Part shown: positions 7,990 through 15,456 of the stretch, piece by piece | Layout: every line of letters starts with the position of its first letter | Position numbering within the stretch: the stretch's first letter is position 1 | Assembly: GCA_038150465.1 (NCBI GenBank) | Contig: JAYOTP010000035.1 | Coordinates: forward strand, 1 to 20,817 | DNA length: 20,817 bases | Source of the DNA: RFXV01 sp038150465 | GTDB lineage: Bacteria; Bacteroidota; Bacteroidia; Flavobacteriales; Schleiferiaceae | Reading direction: 5' to 3' | Made by a program: the position numbers and the translations under genes | Notes under the pieces: generated by a model | The model's database searches: none | Told to the model about the DNA's origin: nothing | The model's input: only the letters and a program-made list of their open reading frames with translations

Positions 7990-8641
7990 ACGCTTTCGTC
8001 CATTACACGCGAAGACCCTGCTCCTTGTCCTGCATTTGGTAGGTGTATTGGGAATACTGGGTTTTTTTGAGGCCCTTGTTGACGCGAATGCATTCGCTCG
8101 GCTCAGTCCGTTCAACCTGCTGCTGACGGCCTCATTGCTCTTCGTATTCGCTGCTGATCGCACCCGGCTTTTTGTCTTTTTTCTGGCCTGCCTGCTCATT
8201 GGCTTTCTGGCTGAACTCATCGGTGTACAGACGGGACTTCCGTTCGGGGAATACGCCTATGGAGAATCCCTGGGGCCAAAATGGTTGGATGTTCCAGTGG
8301 TCATTGGGGTGAATTGGTTTCTCGTGGCCGTCGGCAGCCAAGCTTTGCTGAAGCTTCGGACAACCAAGGTTCGGATACGGATGGTCGGCGCTGCTCTTGT
8401 CATGGTGGGATTCGACCTTTTGGTCGAGCCTGTGGCCATACAGATCGACTTTTGGCATTGGAGTGGAGGGGAGATCCCACTTCAGAATTATGCGGGCTGG
8501 TTCCTGGTCGGCCTGATCATACAGGCGGTGTTTGCAGCGGTTTTGAAGAAAGAAGAAGAGAATGATCGTCTGAACCCCATGGCCCTTCCCGTGTTAGCCG
8601 TTCAATTACTCTTTTTTGCTGCGCTAAATTTGATGTTATGA
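7982..8641 (+). CDS. cruF: Carotenoid 1',2'-hydratase, CruF family (DUF422 membrane protein)
   Basis: A 219-residue, highly hydrophobic protein with about six to seven membrane segments. The segment TGLPFGEYAYGESLGPKWL, then GVNWFLVAVG, and FDLLVEPVAIQIDFWHW match the CruF/DUF422 family, which adds water across the 1',2' double bond of an acyclic carotenoid end. No ATG is available near the N-terminus: the frame is closed by a stop at 7961-7963 and the only plausible start is TTG 7982. That start overlaps the crtD stop by 8 bp, so translation is likely coupled. Its own stop overlaps the crtZ start as ATGA. Position between crtD and crtZ supports a role in a 1'-hydroxylated xanthophyll pathway. 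Confidence 0.88.
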   Translation: MTERFRPLHAKTLLLVLHLVGVLGILGFFEALVDANAFARLSPFNLLLTASLLFVFAADRTRLFVFFLACLLIGFLAELIGVQTGLPFGEYAYGESLGPKWLDVPVVIGVNWFLVAVGSQALLKLRTTKVRIRMVGAALVMVGFDLLVEPVAIQIDFWHWSGGEIPLQNYAGWFLVGLIIQAVFAAVLKKEEENDRLNPMALPVLAVQLLFFAALNLML

Positions 8642-9114
8642 GCGTTTGGAGCTGGTTCGGGATCATCATCGCTACATTCTTTTTCATGGAATTCGTGGCG
8701 TGGTTCACACATAAGTACGTTATGCATGGTTTTCTTTGGTCGGTCCACAAAGACCACCACCAGAAGGAACCTGGCTTCTTTGAAAAGAACGATCTCTTCT
8801 TTCTCATTTTCGCTGTTCCCAGTTGGCTGTGCATCATGCTGGGCATGATGAACGGATTTCCCGAAGCCGTGGCGATCGGCTACGGAATAGCACTTTATGG
8901 AATGGCTTATTTTGTTGTGCATGAGATTTTTATACATCAAAGATTCAAGTTTTTAAAGAAGACCGATCACTTGTATTTCAAGGCGGTGCGCAGGGCACAT
9001 AAGATGCACCACAAGCATCTGAACAAAGAAGACGGCGAGAGCTTTGGCATGCTGCTGATCCACCCACGCTACCTCAGGGCAGAACGCAAAGCCCGTCGTT
9101 CACACAGCAACTGA
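8638..9114 (+). CDS. crtZ: Beta-carotene 3-hydroxylase, CrtZ type
   Basis: A 158-residue membrane di-iron hydroxylase. All four histidine clusters of the family are present: HKYVMH (25-30), HKDHH (37-41), HEIFIH (95-100) and HKMHH (121-125). CrtZ adds a 3-hydroxyl to a beta-ionone ring using O2. The ATG overlaps the cruF stop by 4 bp and its own stop overlaps the next start (TGATG), so the enzyme is embedded in a coupled operon. Because the neighbouring enzymes act on an acyclic end, the natural substrate is probably the single beta ring of a monocyclic carotenoid rather than beta-carotene itself; this is an inference. Confidence 0.95.
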   Translation: MSVWSWFGIIIATFFFMEFVAWFTHKYVMHGFLWSVHKDHHQKEPGFFEKNDLFFLIFAVPSWLCIMLGMMNGFPEAVAIGYGIALYGMAYFVVHEIFIHQRFKFLKKTDHLYFKAVRRAHKMHHKHLNKEDGESFGMLLIHPRYLRAERKARRSHSN

Positions 9115-9827
9115 TGCAGGAAAGCTACCTGTACGCAGCCCTGGACATCTTCACTTTGTCCATTCCCCTGCTCAGAAGTTTTGACAGGCGCGTAGCCTAC
9201 TTCAAAAGTTTTGGCTCCTTATTTCGATCCATGCTTTTGGTCATGCTGCTTTTCATTCCCTGGGACATCCTCTTCACAGCCAAGGGCTATTGGGGCTTCA
9301 ATCCCAGATACCATTTGGATATGCACCTGTTCGGACTTCCATTGGAAGAATGGCTCTTCTTTATTGTGGTTCCTTTCAGCTGCGTATTCATTTATCGGGT
9401 GCTCAACTTTTTCTTCCCCAAGGATCCGCCGGCCTTTTTTGCTGCTGCGTTGCCCAAGTTCCTTGTTTGGTTTCCCCTGGGCGTTGCCGCCTTGAATTTT
9501 GGTCGCTGGTACACCTTCAGTACATTTTTTCTGCTCGGCGCTGCGATGGCCTATCTGGTCTATGTACTCCACGTGCCGTGGATGGCCCGTTTTCTAAGGG
9601 CGTATGCGGTCATTCTGATTCCCTTTCTTTTGGTCAATGGTGTTCTGACTGGATCCTTCATTGAAGAAGAAGTGGTCTGGTACAACGACCTGATGAACCT
9701 GGGGCGTCGGATCGGTACGATCCCGATGGAGGATGCCTTCTACGGGATGCTGCTGATCCTGCTCAATGTGTTCTTCTATGAACGCTTTGAGGCTCAGCGT
9801 CTCCAGAGTTTCCGTACGGATAAATAG
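9114..9827 (+). CDS. crtYcd: Fused heterodimer-type lycopene beta-cyclase (CrtYcd)
   Basis: A 237-residue polytopic membrane protein with six to seven hydrophobic segments and two related halves. Each half carries the diagnostic PxE(E/D) motif: PLEEWLFF near residue 77 and PMEDAFYG near residue 205. This is the CrtYc plus CrtYd arrangement, separate in actinobacteria and fused in several Bacteroidota. It cyclises a psi end of lycopene to a beta ring. It is the last gene of the carotenoid operon, starting inside the crtZ stop codon (TGATG). Its final 34 bp overlap the 3' end of the convergent sulfotransferase gene. Whether it cyclises one or both ends cannot be read from sequence, but the hydratase next to it implies that one end stays open. 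Confidence 0.92.
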   Translation: MQESYLYAALDIFTLSIPLLRSFDRRVAYFKSFGSLFRSMLLVMLLFIPWDILFTAKGYWGFNPRYHLDMHLFGLPLEEWLFFIVVPFSCVFIYRVLNFFFPKDPPAFFAAALPKFLVWFPLGVAALNFGRWYTFSTFFLLGAAMAYLVYVLHVPWMARFLRAYAVILIPFLLVNGVLTGSFIEEEVVWYNDLMNLGRRIGTIPMEDAFYGMLLILLNVFFYERFEAQRLQSFRTDK

Positions 9828-10543
9828 ATCGGATCCAATGCCTTGTAGGTCCGGTTGTACAGATGGAACAGTCGGAGGCTGAGTGCAGATGGAGGGGCAG
9901 CTGATCGCAACTCTTTGTACTTCTTCAGCACGTGGGCATAGAGTTCCATCTCTTCTTTTAGGTGTTGGCCAGCCCGATCCCGCTCTTCGGAGCTCATTTT
10001 GGGCTTGTTGGGCCGCAGATTGGCCCGATGATAAAAGGGCATCCGGGACCAATTCAACTGACGCTTCATCAGCAGCAACGCCTCATCGAAATGCTCCATT
10101 GGAGCAATGAGTTCAAAGTGCTCATCCACATTCTTCTTGGCCTGTTCCAATGCTTCCTGCTCTCTTCCGTCGATGTCTTCGATCCCCGATAAAAAGCGGA
10201 GCTGCAGTTGATTGCCGTATTTGTGCTGAAGAAATGCCGGGAAGGAGTCGATATGACCGGGAAGTTTCTTCATCTCGATCAAAAAATGATAGTGCGACCA
10301 GCTGTGCCGGATCGGGTCCCTCATGAACGAAACGTAGCGTGCAGGGCCATCCACAAATTGGTGAAAACCATATCGATAGTGCCCGACATAGGCCGGGGCA
10401 TCCTTCCTTTTCGGTCCGGTTTTCACAGCATCCGGCTCATAGACGGCCTCAATCACTCCAAGATTCCGGTATTGGCGTACGAGGATCTGCCTGAAGCTGG
10501 TTCCTGCCGTTTTTGGGATGTGCATGAAAAGCAAACAGGCCAT
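9794..10543 (-). CDS. Sulfotransferase family protein (Sulfotransfer_2-like)
   Basis: ATG 10543 is preferred over a TTG two codons upstream and gives MACLLFMHIPKTAGTSF, 249 residues. HIPKTAGTSFR is the 5'-phosphosulfate-binding loop for the donor PAPS. RYVSFMRDPIRHSWSHY is the 3'-phosphate-binding element. Both belong to the carbohydrate/heparan-type sulfotransferase superfamily. No signal peptide is evident, so it probably acts in the cytoplasm, transferring sulfate to a hydroxyl on a sugar or lipid; the acceptor is unknown. It lies 24 bp downstream of the TonB-dependent receptor gene and its 3' end overlaps crtYcd by 34 bp. No glycosyltransferase or sulfate-activation gene is in the window. 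Confidence 0.88.
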   Translation of the reverse strand: MACLLFMHIPKTAGTSFRQILVRQYRNLGVIEAVYEPDAVKTGPKRKDAPAYVGHYRYGFHQFVDGPARYVSFMRDPIRHSWSHYHFLIEMKKLPGHIDSFPAFLQHKYGNQLQLRFLSGIEDIDGREQEALEQAKKNVDEHFELIAPMEHFDEALLLMKRQLNWSRMPFYHRANLRPNKPKMSSEERDRAGQHLKEEMELYAHVLKKYKELRSAAPPSALSLRLFHLYNRTYKALDPIYLSVRKLWRR

Positions 10544-10567
10544 GCCCAAAAGTAGGAAAGAGGGCCT

Positions 10568-12946
10568 TTAGAACTCAGCGATCAGTCCGAGGGTAGGAAT
10601 GAGATTGCCCGTGCTGTTTGGCAGCTCGCTGATCTGATAGCTATAATCATCGTTCGGATCCACCAGCGGCATGCCTGTGTTTGGGTCGCGGAGCACATCG
10701 GCTATGGGTTCTCCATCTACGGTTTGGGCCAGCAAATTCTGAATGTCCAGATAGAGATTCAGATTCCATGAAGTGAAGAACAATTTGTAGTCCACCCGCA
10801 AGTTCACCCGATGGAAGGTGTTGAAGCGTTCTGCATTCAATCGTGAATAATCCGGAATGCCCCGGCCAAGGACGTCCCAATTGGAACGCAGAGCGCTCAG
10901 TTCCCGGTCGATCGGTGTGTATGGGGCGCCACCGAGCAACTGATACTGCATCCCGACTTCCCACTTGCTTCCAAAGCGCTTTCCTGCTGTGAGTGTCATC
11001 ACATGGCGATTGTCCCAGGAAGAGGGCGTAAGAGTGCCGTTCTTGTCTTCAAATTCACTCCGCACAAAGGTGTAGGCCAGAATCCCGTAGAAGCCTTTAT
11101 AGAGTTTTTGTTGGTAGGTGAACTCCAGTCCAAGTGCCTGTCCCTCTGCTATGGAGCTCGATGGATCGTTGCCGACCACACCAAAGTCACTTCCGAGATT
11201 GGCCAGGGTGATCGAGTCGTTCAGCAGGAAGGGATAATTTGAATAATCCTTGTAAAAGCCTTCCAGCGCCAGCTTCACATTCCAGCTGGGGATGTAATAG
11301 GCAAAACCTGCCACGTAGTGCGCTGCCTGAATGTAGGTGGCATCGGTGTTGACCAATGCGCCTTGATTGTTTCTGAATCCGAGCAGTGTGCTCGGCGGTT
11401 GTTGGTAGTAGATGCCCCAGTTGGCATTGAAATCCAGCGCATCCGTCAGGCTGTAGGTGGTGGCGATGCGCGGAGAGAATTGATTGAGCGGATTGGCCAT
11501 GGACGAGTTGAAGTCCAGTCCGTCCATCCTCAGCCCAGCGCTCAGGGTCCAGCGCGTACTCATCTTTCGAGTGGCCTGAGAAAAGAGGAAGTATCGGTAG
11601 TTTCTCAATGCCGAGGAATAGTTCCGCTGGTCCTGGTCGGGATTGGGCACCCGACGGTTGTAGGTATCCGTTTCGTATTTGACCTCCTCGAACCCAATAC
11701 CATTGGTCAGGCGCCAGCCATTGTGCCGGTACAGGTTTTCCACCCGGAGTTTGTTCTCGATCTCGCGGCTGCGGTAATCGAGCAGGAGCTCCAAAGCGGG
11801 GTCATTCTCCACGTATTTGCTCGCCCGGTTGTCGAGCATGAAGCGGCTGAGGACGATGTTGGTCAGCGAGCGTTCTCCAAAGTAGGTGTACTTGACGCCG
11901 ACTGAGTAGTTCCACTGATCGTTCACGGGCAGAGTGTTCAGAATGTACCGTTGTTCTTCGGTCTCGTTGGCGTCCAAATTGAGTTCAAAGTCATCAATGG
12001 CGCCCAGACCAAGAAAGGTGATCTGATGCCGATCGTTGATGGTGTATTTGACCTTGGCCTGAAAATCATTGTAGATCGGTAAAAATGGAAGCTCGAGTGC
12101 AGCGAAAAGGAATTGCAGGTACGACCTTCTGACCGAGGCGATCATCGTGGTCTTTTCACTCAGTGGGCCATCCACTGTGATGCCAACATCGCTTGCCCCG
12201 ACAATGGCCTTGTAGGCAAAGCCGTCGCTTCTGCCGTCCTTTAGCTTCAGGTCCATGACCGAACTCAGGGCATTCCCGCGGCTCACTGGGAAGGCGCTGG
12301 TGTAAAAGTCCACTTCCCGAATGAAGTTGAAGTTGATCAGCCCCACTGGACCGCCTCCAGCTCCCTGAGTGGCGAAGTGATTGATCGAGGGGATCTCGAT
12401 GCCGTCCAGAAAGTAACGGTTCTCATTGGGAGCGCCACCCCGGATGATCAGATCGTTGCGGAAATTAGGTGTGGAGGCTACCCCAGGGAGTGCCTGGATC
12501 ACCTTGGAGATGTCTTGATTGCCGCCAGGATTTCTCTGTATCTCGTTGATGCCGATGGTCTGCAAAGAGACAGGGCTTTCGGTATTCTTTTCAAAACGGG
12601 ACTGAGCGTCCACCACCACTTCTTCAAGCCGGGTCGTACTCGCTTCGAGTTGTACATCCACGATCGCTGGCCGAAGAGCGGTCACCTCGACTTCATAGAT
12701 GGTACGCGGCGCGTAGCCCAACAACGAGATCTGCAGGTTGTACAATCCAGGCTCAAGATCCTCAATGGTATAGCGGCCATCAAAATCTGTTGTGCTCCCC
12801 AGCTTGGTCCCTTCAACCTTGACCGCGGCGATGGGCAGTGATTCATTGCTGATGGCATCGGAAACCCTTCCTGTGATGGTCGATGTCTGGCCAAAAGCAG
12901 TGAAAGAGCAGAAGCATGCGAGAATAAAGAGGAGGGCGTTGCGCAT
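10568..12946 (-). CDS. TonB-dependent outer-membrane receptor with N-terminal carboxypeptidase-regulatory-like domain
   Basis: ATG 12946 (one codon inside a longer TTG-started frame) gives MRNALLFILACFCSFTAFGQ, a signal peptide, and 792 residues in all. Residues ~22-110 form the CarboxypepD_reg domain (ITGRVSDAISNESLPIAAV, then FDGRYTI and LLGYAPRTIY). The plug follows at about 125-235 (ISKVIQALPGVAS, LIIRGGAPNENRYFLDGIEI). The rest is a beta-barrel ending in a terminal Phe (LGLIAEF), the usual outer-membrane assembly signal. It imports a ligand energised by TonB/ExbB/ExbD. No SusD partner is adjacent, so a SusC-type glycan role is unlikely. The ligand cannot be named from this sequence. The sulfotransferase downstream is probably in the same transcript. 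Confidence 0.93.
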   Translation of the reverse strand: MRNALLFILACFCSFTAFGQTSTITGRVSDAISNESLPIAAVKVEGTKLGSTTDFDGRYTIEDLEPGLYNLQISLLGYAPRTIYEVEVTALRPAIVDVQLEASTTRLEEVVVDAQSRFEKNTESPVSLQTIGINEIQRNPGGNQDISKVIQALPGVASTPNFRNDLIIRGGAPNENRYFLDGIEIPSINHFATQGAGGGPVGLINFNFIREVDFYTSAFPVSRGNALSSVMDLKLKDGRSDGFAYKAIVGASDVGITVDGPLSEKTTMIASVRRSYLQFLFAALELPFLPIYNDFQAKVKYTINDRHQITFLGLGAIDDFELNLDANETEEQRYILNTLPVNDQWNYSVGVKYTYFGERSLTNIVLSRFMLDNRASKYVENDPALELLLDYRSREIENKLRVENLYRHNGWRLTNGIGFEEVKYETDTYNRRVPNPDQDQRNYSSALRNYRYFLFSQATRKMSTRWTLSAGLRMDGLDFNSSMANPLNQFSPRIATTYSLTDALDFNANWGIYYQQPPSTLLGFRNNQGALVNTDATYIQAAHYVAGFAYYIPSWNVKLALEGFYKDYSNYPFLLNDSITLANLGSDFGVVGNDPSSSIAEGQALGLEFTYQQKLYKGFYGILAYTFVRSEFEDKNGTLTPSSWDNRHVMTLTAGKRFGSKWEVGMQYQLLGGAPYTPIDRELSALRSNWDVLGRGIPDYSRLNAERFNTFHRVNLRVDYKLFFTSWNLNLYLDIQNLLAQTVDGEPIADVLRDPNTGMPLVDPNDDYSYQISELPNSTGNLIPTLGLIAEF

Positions 12947-12987
12947 CAAGAGGTGTTTTGTTCAAGCATTCAGACATTATTCAGCGC

Positions 12988-13020
12988 CAAATGTTCAACA
13001 AAGCGAGACTTAAATTCAAA
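12988..13020 (-). promoter_or_regulatory. Candidate Bacteroidota-type promoter for the TonB-dependent receptor gene
   Basis: On the minus strand a TTTG (13020-13017) is followed after 21 bp by AACATTTG (12995-12988), one mismatch from the TAnnTTTG -7 box. Initiation about 5-7 bp further on would leave a leader of roughly 35 nt before ATG 12946. Support is motif and position only. Confidence 0.35.
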
Positions 13021-13063
13021 GCTTGTTCCCATGGGCTTGGGCTACAGATATATTCAGCCTGAA

Positions 13064-13091
13064 CAAAAAAATCCCGGCGCATGGCCGGGAT
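13064..13091 (-). terminator. Rho-independent terminator of the tRNA-Met gene
   Basis: The arms 13071-13078 and 13084-13091 form a perfect 8-bp stem (ATCCCGGC / GCCGGGAT) with a 5-nt loop. On the minus strand the stem is followed immediately by a run of seven T (13071-13065, sharing one base with the stem). It begins 8 bp beyond the tRNA 3' end in the right orientation to end its transcript. Confidence 0.85.
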
Positions 13092-13098
13092 CTGTTCG

Positions 13099-13172
13099 TA
13101 GCGAAGGGGGGAATCGAACCCCCGACCTCAGGGTTATGAATCCTGCGCTCTAACCGTCTGAGCTACCTCGCC
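13099..13172 (-). tRNA. tRNA-Met (anticodon CAU), elongator type
   Basis: A full cloverleaf can be drawn on the minus strand. The acceptor GGCGAGG pairs with CTTCGCT (G-U pairs at 1-72 and 6-67). The D arm is GCTC/GAGC. The anticodon arm is CAGGA-TTCATAA-CCCTG with CAU at 13138-13136 and an A31-C39 mismatch. The variable loop is AGGTC and the T arm is GGGGG-TTCGATT-CCCCC. The discriminator is A and CCA is not encoded. The anticodon stem lacks the three consecutive G-C pairs of the initiator, so it is either elongator Met or the lysidine-modified Ile tRNA; overall shape favours Met. Confidence 0.92.
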
Positions 13173-13181
13173 GGATCGTCG

Positions 13182-13201
13182 TTGGACAAGCTTTTGTCCA
13201 A
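13182..13201 (-). repeat. Perfect hairpin in the tRNA 5' leader
   Basis: TTGGACAA (13182-13189) and TTGTCCAA (13194-13201) are perfect inverted arms of 8 bp around a 4-nt loop. The element lies 9 bp upstream of the mature tRNA 5' end and just downstream of the predicted start of transcription, so nearly the whole leader RNA would fold into this stem. It could also serve as a DNA operator. It is not followed by a T tract on either strand. Confidence 0.6.
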
Positions 13202-13208
13202 AGGGCTG

Positions 13209-13241
13209 CAAATATAGAGTCTTGCTTTGTTATAGCGCACA
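13209..13241 (-). promoter_or_regulatory. Bacteroidota-type promoter of the tRNA-Met gene
   Basis: On the minus strand, TATATTTG (13216-13209) matches the TAnnTTTG -7 consensus exactly. Twenty-one bp upstream is TGTG (13241-13238), one mismatch from the -33 TTTG. Transcription would begin around 13202-13204 and read through the hairpin at 13182-13201 into the tRNA. Confidence 0.65.
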
Positions 13242-13305
13242 GTTTTGGGTGAGTCACAAACAAATTTTCCTATATTGACCGCACACACGATTTAGGCAGA
13301 CATCC

Positions 13306-13695
13306 ATGTCCGATAAGGTTCAATTCGAGTTGGAATTCGCAGTCAATTCTTCTCCGGCCGTACTTTTTTCTTTCTTGTCCACGCCAAGCGGATTGTCCGA
13401 ATGGTTTTGCGACGACGTGAACTCACGAGGAGAACTCTTCACTTTCTTTTGGGAAGGCAGTGAAGAATCTGCCAAGATGCTGAGCAAGAAGAACGATCAG
13501 TTCGTGAAATTCAGATGGCTGTCCGCTGAGGAAGAAGGCGAGAAGACCTATTTTGAATTTCGCATCCTTGTCGACGACCTCACTGGAGACGTCTCACTGA
13601 TCATCACTGATTTTGCGGAAGAAGACGAGGTGGAAGAATCCAAACTTTTGTGGAACAGCCAGATCAGCGACCTGTTCCGCGTCATCGGCGCTTGA
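13306..13695 (+). CDS. START-like (AHSA1/SRPBCC-type) domain protein conserved in Bacteroidota
   Basis: A 129-residue cytoplasmic protein. The order VQFELEFAVNSSPAVLFSFL, then LSEWFCDDV, FTFFWEGSEESAK and VKFRWL matches the small START-like family conserved in Bacteroidota, related to AHSA1 and SRPBCC ligand-binding folds. The C-terminal helix is rich in acidic residues (DFAEEDEVEESK). No catalytic residues are recognisable and no ligand is known; it may bind a hydrophobic molecule or act in protein folding. Its stop codon overlaps the TTG start of the PAP2 phosphatase gene, implying co-expression. The spacer upstream (13242-13305) contains a weak promoter-like TTTG-N23-TATATTGA. Confidence 0.85.
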   Translation: MSDKVQFELEFAVNSSPAVLFSFLSTPSGLSEWFCDDVNSRGELFTFFWEGSEESAKMLSKKNDQFVKFRWLSAEEEGEKTYFEFRILVDDLTGDVSLIITDFAEEDEVEESKLLWNSQISDLFRVIGA

Positions 13696-14321
13696 ACCGC
13701 TTGTTTCCTTTTTTGTGGGTCAGCGGTGTGTTGACCCTGCTGTGGCTCTTGTTGGAATGGACACTGGGAAAGGCAGACGGTCATCTTCTTCTCAATCATT
13801 GGACATCTCTCTCCTTTGATCCATTTTTCCTCGCGATCACCCGAATAGGTGAGGGTTGGGTCTTTGGCATTGGAATCCTTTATTTTCTCTTCCGCTCTTT
13901 TCGGGATACTGCTGCCATCGCTCTATGTGGATTGGTCGTACTCTTTGGCTCCGCATTTCTAAAGCACTATGTCTTTACTGAGGCCTTACGCCCCTTCGCC
14001 TTTTTTGGGGAAGACGAGCTTCGCTTGGTGGAAGGTTTACAGATGCATCGTTTTCACTCGTTCCCCTCTGGTCATGCACTGGCCTCTTTTGCTTCACTTT
14101 CGATATTGGCTCTGTGCTGGAATCAACGGTTCTTTGGTTGGACGCTCGCCATTCTGGCCCTTATGGCTGGGTTTTCCAGAGTGTATCTGAGTCAGCATTT
14201 CATGGAGGACATTGTCGCAGGCGCCTGGATCGGTTGCCTTTTCACTTATCTGAGCTGGACATGGAGCAGAAGGTGGAGTGCTCCATTATGGGACAAGGCA
14301 TTGGGCTCAGCCAAGAAGTAA
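13692..14321 (+). CDS. PAP2-family membrane phosphatase
   Basis: A 209-residue membrane protein with about six hydrophobic segments. The acid phosphatase signature is present: a Lys followed by RP (FLKHYVFTEALRP), PSGHA with His128, and SRVYLSQHFMED with His169 and Asp173, a perfect SRx5Hx3D motif. Such enzymes dephosphorylate lipid phosphates such as undecaprenyl pyrophosphate or phosphatidylglycerol phosphate, or lipid A; the substrate here is not known. The start is chosen as TTG 13692, which overlaps the stop of the START-like gene (TTGA). A longer frame from GTG 13650 would add a polar, unrelated N-terminus. The 3' end overlaps the convergent FAD oxidoreductase gene by 15 bp. Confidence 0.88.
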   Translation: MNRLFPFLWVSGVLTLLWLLLEWTLGKADGHLLLNHWTSLSFDPFFLAITRIGEGWVFGIGILYFLFRSFRDTAAIALCGLVVLFGSAFLKHYVFTEALRPFAFFGEDELRLVEGLQMHRFHSFPSGHALASFASLSILALCWNQRFFGWTLAILALMAGFSRVYLSQHFMEDIVAGAWIGCLFTYLSWTWSRRWSAPLWDKALGSAKK

Positions 14322-15443
14322 CTCCGCCGTCTGCTCGCCGGTATGCGCACCAATAGCGATGCCCATTCCGCCCAGGCGAACGCCGCAAACCACTTTTGGG
14401 GCGATCCGCTTGACCAGCTTCCCCTTCTCGTTGTGGGAACCAAAACCCATGATGCCTGCCCAGCTGTCTTCAACGATCCATTCTCTATCGGGAAGAATAT
14501 GGCCTTCAGCGAACTGCTGTAGGTGCTTTTGGAGCTTTGCGGTGGTTTGGATCTCCACGCTGCGCTCCTCCTTTCTAAAGAGGTGTCTTCCGCCTCCCAT
14601 CAGCAAACGATCGCCTACATTCCTGAAGTAATAATACCCTTTGTGCACATGGAAGATGCCTCGAAAAGGAAGCCCGCTGATCTTTTCGGAGATGAAGACC
14701 TGAGCGCGTGCGGGTACGACCACCTCTTCTTTTAAAAGTTGCTGCGCAAATCCGTTCGTGCATATGGCTACCTGTCGGGCGTGAAAGATGCCCTGATTCG
14801 TTTCCAGTTCGGCTTTTGCACCTTGATCCACGACTGATCGGACTTCGATATTGTTGAGGACGAGAACGCCTTCTGCCTGACACAACTGCAGCAGGCTCTG
14901 CATGCATTTTCCTGTATCGATCTGTCCTTCGTGGGGCAATTCAATGGCATCTGTGAATCCTTGGAAACCCCACTTTTTGTTGGGATCCTCCTTGCTGTGA
15001 ATGAATGCCGCACCTGGGAACACTTCATCTAAGAGTTCATTCAGTCGGTGGATCTGCTCCATAGAGGCATCGCGGTCTTCGGCATCCTCTGCACGAAAGA
15101 GCTCATGACCTCCGGTGGCCTGATATCCCAATTTTTCGGCACCCAATAGCCCGAGGAGTTTTTCAAAACCCAAATAACGCTGCCGAACCCGTTCGAGGAT
15201 CTCGTTTTCCGTGTGCTGCTTCAGATCATCTAAGAGTTCTGACGGACTTCCATAACAGGCAAAACCTGCATTGCGCGTGCTCGCGCCGTAAGGAAGCAGT
15301 CCTCTCTCGACCACAAGAACCTTGGATCCAGGATCGCGTCGTTTGTAAAAGAGAGCAGTTGTGAGTCCGACAAGGCCACTGCCAACGACCACCAGATCGA
15401 GTCCGTTGAACCAGACGTTTTTTTCCCAGTAGCTCAGCGACAT
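14307..15443 (-). CDS. DAO-type FAD-dependent oxidoreductase
   Basis: A 378-residue flavoprotein. The Rossmann motif VVVGSGLVG (GxGxxG at 21-26) and the ribose-binding Glu in VLVVERG start a D-amino-acid-oxidase-like (DAO) fold. ASTRNAGFACYGS follows, and the C-terminal VCGVRLGGMGIAIGAHTGE closes the FAD site. Relatives include sarcosine, glycine and gamma-glutamylputrescine oxidases, so an amine or amino acid is the likely substrate, but the specific one is unknown. No signal peptide. It is the last gene of an apparent operon, 13 bp after the DUF6580 gene, and overlaps the PAP2 gene tail to tail. Confidence 0.88.
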   Translation of the reverse strand: MSLSYWEKNVWFNGLDLVVVGSGLVGLTTALFYKRRDPGSKVLVVERGLLPYGASTRNAGFACYGSPSELLDDLKQHTENEILERVRQRYLGFEKLLGLLGAEKLGYQATGGHELFRAEDAEDRDASMEQIHRLNELLDEVFPGAAFIHSKEDPNKKWGFQGFTDAIELPHEGQIDTGKCMQSLLQLCQAEGVLVLNNIEVRSVVDQGAKAELETNQGIFHARQVAICTNGFAQQLLKEEVVVPARAQVFISEKISGLPFRGIFHVHKGYYYFRNVGDRLLMGGGRHLFRKEERSVEIQTTAKLQKHLQQFAEGHILPDREWIVEDSWAGIMGFGSHNEKGKLVKRIAPKVVCGVRLGGMGIAIGAHTGEQTAELLLG

Positions 15444-15456
15444 GCCGGCGAGGGGT

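Noticed and set aside
7576..8220. Minus-strand frame of 214 codons over the crtD/cruF junction
   Set aside because: Antisense to two recognised enzymes, basic low-complexity composition, no motif.
11318..11905. Plus-strand frame of 195 codons inside the TonB-dependent receptor
   Set aside because: Antisense to the beta-barrel coding region, no family features.
13099..13172. Initiator tRNA-fMet
   Set aside because: The anticodon stem lacks three consecutive G-C pairs and the first acceptor pair is G-U rather than the C-A mismatch of initiators.
12947..13305. A missing protein gene in the 359-bp gap between the receptor and the START-like gene
   Set aside because: The gap is accounted for by a receptor promoter candidate, the tRNA with its promoter, hairpin and terminator, and a short leader; no credible coding frame remains.
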